From: Roseovarius sp. A-2
Lineage (GTDB): Bacteria; Pseudomonadota; Alphaproteobacteria; Rhodobacterales; Rhodobacteraceae
Direction of reading: 5' to 3'
Assembly: GCF_002072155.1 (NCBI RefSeq)
Contig: NZ_BDIY01000011.1
Coordinates: 1-64,000 of the forward strand
Length of the DNA stretch: 64,000 nucleotides
Notes under the pieces: generated by a model
The model's database searches: none
What the model was told of the DNA's origin: nothing
What the model saw: only the letters and a program-made list of their open reading frames with translations
Translations under genes and position numbers: made by a program
Shown here: in pieces, positions 56,961 through 64,000 of the stretch
How positions within the stretch are numbered: the first letter of the stretch is position 1
How the letters are laid out: every line of letters starts with the position of its first letter

Positions 56961-57599
56961 ATGAGTGCCGATCAGCGCAAGTTCACCCGCGAATTGCCCG
57001 CACAACGGCGCGAGCAGTTGATTCTTGCGGTGTTGTCGCTGATCGCGCGGAAGGGCGTGCGCGCGGCCACGGTGCGCGACATCGCGCAGGAGGCGGGGGT
57101 CACGCAGGGGCTGATCCGGCACTATTTCGGCTCCAAGGAGAGCTTGGTCGCGGCGGCCTATGATTATCACATGAGCCGGATGACCGATGCCGTCTGGCAG
57201 GCGAGCGACAAGCCCGAGCCCCGGGCGCGTCTGGCGGCGTTCGTGATCTCGTCGCTGTCACCGCCGGTGTTGAACCGCGACTGGGTTTCGCTCTGGGCGG
57301 CGCTGTTGGGCCGGGCGATGCAGGATCCGCAACTGCTGAAGACGCATGAGTGCACCTACTGCTATTTCCGCGACCGTCTCGAATCGCTCATCGCGGACGC
57401 GCTGCGGCATGTGGGCCGACCGCATACAAAAGCCGAGACGCGTCGACTGGCCATCGCCTGCAACGCCGTCATCGACGGGCTGTGGATCGAGGGCGGCGCG
57501 CTGCCGGACGCGTTCGCTCAAGGGGAATTGACGGCCATTGGGCTGCGCTCGGTCGGGGCGCTGGTCGGGCTGCCACTTGAAGATACAGAGGACTTGTAA
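56961..57599 (+). CDS. TetR-family (BetI-like) regulator
   Basis: A 212-residue TetR regulator: helix-turn-helix over about 18-62 (QLILAVLSLIARKGVRAATVRDIAQEAGVTQGLIRHYFGSKESLV) with the RHYFGSK ending of the BetI group, then a helical effector domain. The ATG at 56961 is preferred because the upstream in-frame ATG (56913) would place coding sequence over the importer promoter; the alternative adds 16 residues. It starts the catabolic operon and is divergent from the importer, so it likely represses both until its ligand, perhaps an arginine derivative, is present. Confidence 0.85.
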   Translation: MSADQRKFTRELPAQRREQLILAVLSLIARKGVRAATVRDIAQEAGVTQGLIRHYFGSKESLVAAAYDYHMSRMTDAVWQASDKPEPRARLAAFVISSLSPPVLNRDWVSLWAALLGRAMQDPQLLKTHECTYCYFRDRLESLIADALRHVGRPHTKAETRRLAIACNAVIDGLWIEGGALPDAFAQGELTAIGLRSVGALVGLPLEDTEDL

Positions 57600-57601
57600 A
57601 G

Positions 57602-58789
57602 ATGAAATATGCAGGCATCGTCGACCGCCTCGCGGGGTTGGGGGGCGCCAAGTGGGATGTCCATTTCCGCGCCCGGGAACTGGCCGCCCATGGGCGTGAC
57701 ATTATTGAGCTGACAATCGGCGAACCCGATGTTGCGACGCCGCAGGCGCTGACTGACGTGGCCGTTGACGCGCTGCGGCGTGGGCGCACCGGCTATTCCG
57801 ACGGTCGCGGCGAGGATAATCTGCGCGCCGCCCTTGCGCAAAGATACGCGCAAAGCACCGCAACCCGGATCGAACCCGACCGGGTCCTGTGCTTTCCCGG
57901 CACCCAGACGGCGCTTTTCGCGGTCCTGATGGGGGTGGCCGAAACCGGCGACGAAGTGTTGGTCGGCGACCCGATGTATGCCACCTACGAGGGCGTGATC
58001 CGCGCCACCGGGGCGACGATGGTGCCAGTGCCGCTGTTGCCTGCGCAGGGATTTCGCATCCGCGCCGAGGATATCGCGGCGCGGATCACGCCGCGCAGCC
58101 GCGTCCTCCTGCTGAACACGCCGCATAACCCGACCGGGGCGATCCTGTCGCGCGCGGATCTGCTGGCAATCGGCAAGCTGGCGCAGGAGCATGACCTGTG
58201 GATCATCGCGGACGAGGTCTATGAAGAGCTGGTCTTTGACGGCGAGACCTTTCATTCACCGCTGTCGATCCCCGAACTGGCCGACCGGGTGGTGGTCGTC
58301 TCCTCGATCTCGAAGTCGCATGCCGCGCCGGGCTTTCGCAGCGGTTGGGCGATCGGACCGCCCGAATTCACCGCGCGGTTGCTGTCCCTGTCGGAAACGA
58401 TGCTGTTCGGCAACCAGCCATTCATCGCCGACATGACGGCGGCGGCGGTCAGCGCCCAGTCCGAGGTGGCGGCGGGCATGCGCGCCCGCTTTGCCGCGCG
58501 CGCCGCACGGCTGCACGCCCGGCTGAGCGCGGAGTGGACGCTTGAGGTGCACGCGCCCAAGGCGGGGATGTTCGCCATGGTCAATGTCGAGAAGACCGGA
58601 ATGAACGGCCATGCCTATGCCCTCGATCTGCTGGAGAACGCAAGCGTGGCCGTGATGCCGGGCAGCGCCTTCGGCGCAAGGCTCAATCACTGGATCCGCG
58701 TCGCGTTGACGGTAGACGACGCCCGCTTCGAGGTGGCCTGCGACCGGATTGTCGCGCATGCTCGCCAGCACGCGAGGGCCACTACATGA
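57602..58789 (+). CDS. Arginine:pyruvate transaminase-like aminotransferase (AruH-like)
   Basis: A 395-residue class I aminotransferase resembling Pseudomonas AruH: GEPDVATPQ, the NTPHNPTGA loop, SDEVYEEL-like ADEVYEELVFDGE, and K238 in SSISKSHAAPGFRSGW. AruH transfers the alpha-amino group of arginine to pyruvate, giving 2-ketoarginine. The next gene encodes the matching decarboxylase, which strengthens the assignment; its stop overlaps that start by ATGA. Starts two bases after the TetR stop. Confidence 0.8.
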   Translation: MKYAGIVDRLAGLGGAKWDVHFRARELAAHGRDIIELTIGEPDVATPQALTDVAVDALRRGRTGYSDGRGEDNLRAALAQRYAQSTATRIEPDRVLCFPGTQTALFAVLMGVAETGDEVLVGDPMYATYEGVIRATGATMVPVPLLPAQGFRIRAEDIAARITPRSRVLLLNTPHNPTGAILSRADLLAIGKLAQEHDLWIIADEVYEELVFDGETFHSPLSIPELADRVVVVSSISKSHAAPGFRSGWAIGPPEFTARLLSLSETMLFGNQPFIADMTAAAVSAQSEVAAGMRARFAARAARLHARLSAEWTLEVHAPKAGMFAMVNVEKTGMNGHAYALDLLENASVAVMPGSAFGARLNHWIRVALTVDDARFEVACDRIVAHARQHARATT

Positions 58790-60402
58790 CACAGACAATC
58801 GGCGAGGCGCTGGTGAGGCGGCTCGAGGCGCAGGGCGTGGATACGGTCTTTGGAATCCCGGGCGTGCATACGGTCGAGCTCTACCGGGGGCTTGCCGCCT
58901 CACCCATCCGCCATGTCACGCCACGGCACGAACAGGGCGCGGGCTTTATGGCCGACGGGTATGCGCGCGCCTCTGGCAGGCCCGGCGTGGCGCTGGTGAT
59001 CACCGGCCCCGGGCTGACCAATACGCTGACACCGATGGCGCAGGCGCGGGCCGACAGCGTGCCGATGCTTGTCATATCCGGGGTGAATGTCCTGTCCAGT
59101 CTCGGCCGCGGGCTTGGCCATCTGCATGAACTGCCCGACCAGTCGGCGCTCGCGGCCACGGTGGCGCTTGACAGCGCCCGGGTGACAACCGCCGATGGCC
59201 TTGCAGGTGCCGTGGATCGCGCCTTTGCCCGCATGGCCGAGGGGCGCCCTGGCCCGACCCATATCGAGGTGCCGCTGGATGTGGCCGGTCAGGCGCATGA
59301 CGCCCCGATGCCGCCCCCCTCAGCCCCGCAACAGCCGACCGAGGCGACGGACCGGATAGCGGCGGCGGCGGATCGCCTGCGCCGCGCCGCACGGCCTGTC
59401 ATTCTGGTCGGCGGAGGGGCTGCGGCTGCGACCGGTGATCTGCGCAGGCTGGCCGAACGGCTGGATGCGCCGGTGGTGCTGACCACCAACGCGCGAGGCC
59501 ACTTGCACGGGCATTCGCTGGTCATTCCCGCCAGCCCCAGCCTGGCCCCGGTCCGGCACCTGATTGAAGCTGCGGATTGCGTGCTCGCCATCGGCACGGA
59601 GCTGGGGCAGACCGATTACGACATGGAGTTCACCGGCTGCTTGCCCCGGTTTCCGGGCCTTGTCCGCATGGATATCTGCCGCGAGCAACTTGCCCGCCAC
59701 CCTGCTGATCTGACCTTGCACAGCGCCGCCGCACCGGGCGTTGCGGCCCTGCTGGCAGAACTTGAGAACCACGAGGCACGAGGGCAGAGCGGTGCCGAAC
59801 GCGCGCGGGACATCCGCGAGCGGGCCTTTGCCAGCCTAACCGCCGAACAGCAGGCTCAGTTGGCGCTTCTGAACGCAGCCCGCGACGCGCTGCCGAACGC
59901 CCTGATGGTCGGGGATTCCACGCAGTTGATCTATGCGGGCAACCTCTATTACGACCATGACCGGCCCGGCGGCTGGTTCAACGCTGCCACCGGCTATGGC
60001 GCCCTCGGCTACGGTATTCCTGCCGCGATCGGAGCGGCGCTGGCCTGTCCGGATGCGCCGGTGCTGTGCATCACCGGCGACGGCGGGGCGCAGTTCGTCC
60101 TGCCCGAGCTGATGACCGCCGCCGATGAAAATTTGCCCGTGATCTTTCTGATCTGGAACAATCACGGCTATGGCGAGATCGCGGTTTCGATGGAGGGTGC
60201 CGGGATCGAGGTTGTCGGCTGCGATCCGACACCGCCGGATTTCGCGCTGGTGGCGGCCTCCTGCGGCATGCCTTACGCCCTCTGCGCCGAGACACCCGAT
60301 GCACTGGCCGAGGCCCTGCGCCGCGCCGCTGACACTCGGGGGCCGTCGATGATCGAGATCCGCACCGCCAAGATGACCCGCAAGACGGAGCCCAGCCCAT
60401 GA
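58786..60402 (+). CDS. 2-ketoarginine decarboxylase-like TPP enzyme (AruI-like)
   Basis: A 538-residue ThDP enzyme of the acetolactate synthase family. E49 (TPRHEQGAGFMADGYAR) activates ThDP, the Mg/ThDP motif is GDGGAQFVLPELMTAADE to NNHGYGE, and the N-terminal VFGIPGVHTVELYRGLAASP closely follows AruI of Pseudomonas rather than acetolactate synthase. It would decarboxylate 5-guanidino-2-oxopentanoate to 4-guanidinobutyraldehyde. Coupled by ATGA to the genes on both sides. Confidence 0.8.
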   Translation: MTQTIGEALVRRLEAQGVDTVFGIPGVHTVELYRGLAASPIRHVTPRHEQGAGFMADGYARASGRPGVALVITGPGLTNTLTPMAQARADSVPMLVISGVNVLSSLGRGLGHLHELPDQSALAATVALDSARVTTADGLAGAVDRAFARMAEGRPGPTHIEVPLDVAGQAHDAPMPPPSAPQQPTEATDRIAAAADRLRRAARPVILVGGGAAAATGDLRRLAERLDAPVVLTTNARGHLHGHSLVIPASPSLAPVRHLIEAADCVLAIGTELGQTDYDMEFTGCLPRFPGLVRMDICREQLARHPADLTLHSAAAPGVAALLAELENHEARGQSGAERARDIRERAFASLTAEQQAQLALLNAARDALPNALMVGDSTQLIYAGNLYYDHDRPGGWFNAATGYGALGYGIPAAIGAALACPDAPVLCITGDGGAQFVLPELMTAADENLPVIFLIWNNHGYGEIAVSMEGAGIEVVGCDPTPPDFALVAASCGMPYALCAETPDALAEALRRAADTRGPSMIEIRTAKMTRKTEPSP

Positions 60403-61190
60403 CCGACCCCACCTGTCACTTCAGCCATGCGATCACGCGGCAACCCGCCGCAAGCGCCGTGAACGGATTGCGCGCCCATGATATCGGAGCGCCCGACATG
60501 GCCCGGTTGCAGGCCGACCATGACGCCTATGTCGTGGCGCTGCGGGCCACCGGCGCCCAGGTCACGGTGCTGCCGCCGCTGAGCGGCTATCCCGATGCGA
60601 TGTTCGTCGAGGATACCGCGCTCTGCCTGCCGCAAGGGGCGGTGATCCTGCGCCCCGGGGCCCCGTCCCGTCTGGGCGAGGCCGCCGAGATGGCGCCGAC
60701 CCTGGCCACGCATTTCACCGACCTGCGGCGCATCGACGGGCCGGGATATGTCGAGGGCGGCGACATTCTGGTGACCGGGCGCGAAATTCTCGTGGGCCGG
60801 TCGGCTCGCACCGACGCGGCGGGCGTGGCCGAACTCGCGCGCATCGTCGCAGACTGGGGCCACAGGTTGCGCGAGGTCGAGACGCCCGCCGATATCCTGC
60901 ATTTCAAGACCGACTGTTCGCTTCTCGATGCAGAGACCATCCTGACCACCGAGCGCCTCGCCGCTGCGGGCTGCTTCGAGGGCTATCGCCTGATCCACAC
61001 CGCCGAGGGCGAAGAGGCCGCGGCCAACACTATCAGGTTCAACGACGTGGTTCTGATGCCGGGCGGCTTTCCCCGCACCGCCGAGCGGCTTGATCGCGCC
61101 GGGTATACGCTGGTCGAGATCAACAACAGTGAATGCGCAAAACTCGACGGCGGCATGTCCTGCCTGTCGCTGCGGTTCAATTCGGCATGA
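60399..61190 (+). CDS. Dimethylargininase / DDAH-family hydrolase
   Basis: A 263-residue amidinotransferase-fold enzyme. Catalytic H168 (DILHFKTDC) and C255 (GGMSCLSLRF), with E119 in VEGGDI and E71-D72 in FVEDTA, match dimethylarginine dimethylaminohydrolase, which turns asymmetric dimethylarginine into citrulline and dimethylamine. Arginine deiminase would be longer. Last of three ATGA-coupled genes, so it would let the cell use methylated arginine with the adjacent importer. Confidence 0.85.
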   Translation: MTDPTCHFSHAITRQPAASAVNGLRAHDIGAPDMARLQADHDAYVVALRATGAQVTVLPPLSGYPDAMFVEDTALCLPQGAVILRPGAPSRLGEAAEMAPTLATHFTDLRRIDGPGYVEGGDILVTGREILVGRSARTDAAGVAELARIVADWGHRLREVETPADILHFKTDCSLLDAETILTTERLAAAGCFEGYRLIHTAEGEEAAANTIRFNDVVLMPGGFPRTAERLDRAGYTLVEINNSECAKLDGGMSCLSLRFNSA

Positions 61191-61304
61191 CGAACCCGGC
61201 GACGGGGACAATCGCCCGGCGTGGCGCTGTGTCTGGCCGGGGTGCGCCCGATCACGGGCAATCCGCCATGACACATGACCGCGAGTAACGGCATATCTAC
61301 AGCC

Positions 61305-61480
61305 CAGTCTTCCAGGACCACATGAACCACGGTTGCCTTTTCGTTCTGAAGGAAAAACGTTTCGCCCTGCGCAAAATCGCGCGTTGACGCATCGGACAAC
61401 AATGCCTCCTCGACCGTGCTGGGCAAGGGCCTCATCAACAACGACCGTCTCGCTATATCAAGGCCTTCGGATTCTTTCAT
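61305..61480 (-). pseudogene. Truncated Crp/FNR-family regulator fragment
   Basis: From 61480 the minus strand encodes about 58 residues, ARRSLLMRPLPSTVEEALLS then DFAQGETFFLQNEKATVVHVVLEDWA, which is the start of a cNMP-binding domain of the Crp/FNR family. Similarity stops near 61305 and the frame runs on into the DDAH gene, so the rest of the effector domain and the whole helix-turn-helix are missing. No ribosome site precedes it. A remnant left by deletion. Confidence 0.6.
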
Positions 61481-61658
61481 GAGGAGCGAGCCACCGATGT
61501 GAATGAACGCGGCCGATCAAGTATTTACGCGTCGAGCGCTGGCGGTCCATTGTCGGAAAATGGTCAAGAGGGAATGCGGTGCCCTGACACGTCCGTCTGA
61601 TACCGGGTTTGCAGAAAGTGCAGGGCCGTGTCTCACCACGGGTGGCGATGCATTTGTG

Positions 61659-62630
61659 CTATGCCGCACCCGGTATCTGCACATCACGACCGCCTTCGTG
61701 AAAGTGATCCATCGTTTGCGGCCAGACGGTGCCCGGCCAGCGAACCTCCATCTGTTGCAGTCTTGGGCGGTAAACGGCGGTGTAAAGCGTGCCGAACCCG
61801 GCGGAAAACGCGGTAGAATAGAGCGGCGGGCGCAGGAAAGCGTTGATGAATTTATCCTCGGGGTCGCGATGCAGGGTCAGGCGGTGCAGCAGATAGCGCT
61901 CGCGCTCGACCGTGGCGGTAAAGCGCGCGTGGCTGACCCATTCGACGTTTTCCTGATGGTTGGTGGCAACGGCGGCATGGGTGATCAGGGTCGGGCGGTC
62001 GGGTGCCATCATCGCGGTCAGATATTGCCGCTTGGCGTCCAGAACGGTGACGTTATAACTCATATGTGTCGGCACGCGCGCCAGAACCGCACCTGCTTCT
62101 TTGGCGGTCTCGCAGGTCTGGAGCACGTAGCGCAGGATCAGCGGCACGCCGAAGCCCTCACCGACCACGCGCCTGCCGCCAAAGGTAAGCGAGATCGCAA
62201 GCCCGGCATCGTTCATCCCGTCAACCAGCCCCCAGAGTCCATCCGAGGTGCCGATGACGCGCCGCCCTTGCCAGCCGGTTTTCAGGATCAGGCTGTCAAA
62301 GGCGTTGGGATTATAGTCGTAATTGCGCACAAGCACCGGCTCCTCGCCGGTCCAGATCGCTTGGCTACAGCCCGACAGATAGGGCGGCGGGCAATGGAAA
62401 CTGAGGAAACGTGCCGCCTGATCGCCACCGCCTGCAAGATCGCACAAGCTATCGTATAGCGGCACGATCTCGGGCATGTGCTGCGCGATGGCGCGGCGGC
62501 TCTCGAGGTATTTCGGGCGCGCGCCGTCGCCCTCCTTGAGCCACCAGCGCCGGTAGTGCGGCCAGTATTCGGCGAAAAGCCCGGCCCATTTCGGGCCGGG
62601 CAAATCTTCACTCACTGCGCGCCAAAGCAT
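61659..62630 (-). CDS. C45-family Ntn hydrolase / acyltransferase
   Basis: A 323-residue protein of peptidase family C45, related to isopenicillin-N acyltransferase (AAT). The self-processing site is G87-C88 in LSGCSQAIW: cleavage would free Cys88 as the nucleophile. Further family stretches are LVRNYDYNP, GTSDGLWGLVDGMNDAGLAISL and ATNHQ. Members cleave or form amide bonds on small amides, peptides or acyl amino acids; substrate unknown. It starts 9 bases after the ATP-grasp gene with AAGGG in between, so the two are one unit. Confidence 0.85.
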   Translation of the reverse strand: MLWRAVSEDLPGPKWAGLFAEYWPHYRRWWLKEGDGARPKYLESRRAIAQHMPEIVPLYDSLCDLAGGGDQAARFLSFHCPPPYLSGCSQAIWTGEEPVLVRNYDYNPNAFDSLILKTGWQGRRVIGTSDGLWGLVDGMNDAGLAISLTFGGRRVVGEGFGVPLILRYVLQTCETAKEAGAVLARVPTHMSYNVTVLDAKRQYLTAMMAPDRPTLITHAAVATNHQENVEWVSHARFTATVERERYLLHRLTLHRDPEDKFINAFLRPPLYSTAFSAGFGTLYTAVYRPRLQQMEVRWPGTVWPQTMDHFHEGGRDVQIPGAA

Positions 62631-62639
62631 AGACAGCCC

Positions 62640-64000
62640 TTACATGATCTTGAAGGCCGGGTCCGCAAGCGCAGGCCCAGCATTGGCAACCGGCAGGGGT
62701 TTTCCCGCGACGGATTGCTTGATCCCGTGAATCCATTTCTTGGCGCGTTCATTCAACTGAAACCCCTTGGTCATGGAGCGGCCGCGGGTCACCAGAATGC
62801 CGATATCGGCACCCTCATAACGGTAATCGCCGGGTTGAAGGATGCGTAGGAAAAACGCCTCGTTTTCCGATTCAACCGCGCGGCGGTGATAATCGAACCG
62901 GTCAAACACGACGCGGCCATCTTCCAACATCTTGTAGATGCCGGTTTCGGGCGCGTCGGTGCAGATATCAACGCTATCCTCGGTATGTTTTATCACCATC
63001 TGTGACCAACTGTCGATCATGTCCGGGTCGGCCCAACGTGCGTTCAACTCGTCGACATCAAGGTCGAACTTCTTTCTCGAAAATTCCAGCAGGTGGAACA
63101 GAAACAACGGCGCATCGGCATGGGCAAAGGCGGCGTGGTTGGTCATCGACGACGCTCCGGTGATGCGCGGGTTCAACTCGCCCAGCCACAGGTCGCCGGT
63201 TTTCTTGTCGATCAGGAAATCAAGCTCAAAGTAGCCGCGATAGCCCTCTTTGCGTAACTGTTCGCCGAACTTGAAGGTCAGTTCGCGCGCTTTCTGGCGC
63301 ACCTTTGGCGGAAAGGCGGTGGACAGGATTTCATTGCCACACCAGCCGCCGCGATAGGGGGTGAGATCCTTGAAACCGACAAGCTCTGTCATCAGCGGGC
63401 CGACGATGGTGCCCTCCTTGGTGGCGCAGGCCTCGATCGCGGAACCCCGGCAATCAATCCGCTTCATGATCTTGATTTCGCCCTCGCCGATGATCTCGTG
63501 CTCGTGGCGGCGGAAATCGGCCTCGGATTTGATGAAAAACGTGGTGTGGCCACTATCGCCAAAGGCTGATTGCAGCACCAGATCATGACCGATCCCGGCC
63601 TTTTCACAGGTCTTTTGCAGATCCTCGTAGGATTTTACCTCGGCCAGAACGTTGGGCACCGAGGGCACGCCGGCCTTGTTGCCGATACGGACGGTTTCGA
63701 TCTTGTTGTCCATCTTGGTGCGCAGCTTGGCCTTGGGAAACCAGACATCGGCACCGAGTTCTTTCGACAGACGCTCGGTTTCCTCGTCGAACATCAGGAA
63801 GACGAATTTCGGCTTGCCACCGCGCCGCTTGATGAAATCAATCACCTCCTTGTGCTGCAACAGGTAGTTGTTGATGTCCTCGATTGACTGAAACTCTGCA
63901 TGGGGCTGTTCCGAGGGGCAGAACACGTTGGGATGCTTGCCGCCGTAACAGTCGATATAGCAGATATACTTGAAGTTCTTCACCCACTCATCAAGCCCGA
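62640..64000 (-). CDS. ATP-grasp ligase, 5' end outside window
   Basis: At least 452 residues of an ATP-grasp protein; the frame is open through the window edge (GLDEW precedes the GTG at 63983), so the N-terminus is missing. Visible parts are the preATP-grasp Rossmann start (KYICYIDCYGGKHP), the nucleotide lid region SAFGDSGHTTFF, and the metal/ATP end ELDFLIDKKTGDLWLGELNPRITGASS with the Glu and Asn that hold Mg-ATP. It should join a carboxylate to an amine or similar nucleophile through acyl-phosphate. Specific reaction unknown. Coupled to the C45 gene. Confidence 0.8.
   Translation of the reverse strand, partial: GLDEWVKNFKYICYIDCYGGKHPNVFCPSEQPHAEFQSIEDINNYLLQHKEVIDFIKRRGGKPKFVFLMFDEETERLSKELGADVWFPKAKLRTKMDNKIETVRIGNKAGVPSVPNVLAEVKSYEDLQKTCEKAGIGHDLVLQSAFGDSGHTTFFIKSEADFRRHEHEIIGEGEIKIMKRIDCRGSAIEACATKEGTIVGPLMTELVGFKDLTPYRGGWCGNEILSTAFPPKVRQKARELTFKFGEQLRKEGYRGYFELDFLIDKKTGDLWLGELNPRITGASSMTNHAAFAHADAPLFLFHLLEFSRKKFDLDVDELNARWADPDMIDSWSQMVIKHTEDSVDICTDAPETGIYKMLEDGRVVFDRFDYHRRAVESENEAFFLRILQPGDYRYEGADIGILVTRGRSMTKGFQLNERAKKWIHGIKQSVAGKPLPVANAGPALADPAFKIM

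Noticed and set aside
58786..60402. Acetolactate synthase large subunit (IlvB)
   Set aside because: The family fold fits, but the N-terminal region follows AruI, no IlvH partner is adjacent, and the neighbours are arginine-related.

Overview
The window is a 64-kb stretch of a high-GC chromosome that looks like an alphaproteobacterium of the Rhodobacteraceae/Roseobacter type. Grounds: the gene order yceD (divergent bamE)-rpmF-plsX-fabH-ihfA-merR, a ChpT-type histidine phosphotransferase, ornithine-lipid genes olsB-olsA, an L21 protein with a C-terminal helix-hairpin-helix tail, LpxI instead of LpxH, and intergenic palindromes of the kind scattered through this family. Family placement is inferred from gene content, not from a search. 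No rRNA, CRISPR array, prophage or intact insertion sequence was seen. Three tRNA genes are present: Thr(UGU), Ser(CGA) and Pro(GGG), all on the minus strand.

Layout. 1-8.5 kb is accessory and rich in regulators: a four-gene oxidoreductase operon (quinone reductase, two Fe/2-oxoglutarate-type oxygenases, SDR) facing a LysR gene; a second LysR facing an SHMT-like PLP enzyme; a gene-poor gap; and a small XRE regulator facing two tiny ORFs beside tRNA-Thr. 8.8-16.4 kb holds a LysR/glutaryl-CoA dehydrogenase pair, an OrdL-like FAD oxidase, a MATE exporter, a sterol-desaturase-type membrane oxygenase and an EamA permease. 16.8-24.4 kb carries argD-argF, a 6-phosphogluconate dehydrogenase, a periplasmic M48 protease/DsbA/thioredoxin-like operon and an aminotransferase. 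24.5-31 kb is the envelope operon bamA-skp-fabZ-lpxA-lpxI-lpxB.

31-34.3 kb has an orphan ABC ATPase, a decayed IS110-type transposase tail and an AT-richer LprI-domain orphan next to tRNA-Ser, which reads as an old insertion scar. 34.3-43 kb is housekeeping: rplU-rpmA, obg-proB-proA, chpT, olsB-olsA. 43-52 kb has dCTP deaminase, the merR-ihfA-fabH-plsX-rpmF-yceD block, bamE, a second OlsB-family acyltransferase and an ABC-F protein. 52-53.6 kb has a voltage-sensor-like K+ channel with a zinc-ribbon tail and an acyl-CoA-type SDR.

53.7-61.2 kb is a coherent catabolic island: a polar amino-acid ABC importer (ATPase, binding protein, two permeases) faces a TetR regulator followed by three tightly coupled genes resembling arginine:pyruvate transaminase (AruH), 2-ketoarginine decarboxylase (AruI) and dimethylarginine hydrolase (DDAH). 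The likely job is uptake and breakdown of arginine and methylated arginines. A truncated Crp/FNR remnant follows. The right edge (61.7-64 kb) has a C45-family Ntn hydrolase/acyltransferase coupled to an ATP-grasp ligase that runs off the window. This pair and the 53.7-61.2 kb island are the best candidates for uncharacterised biology here.
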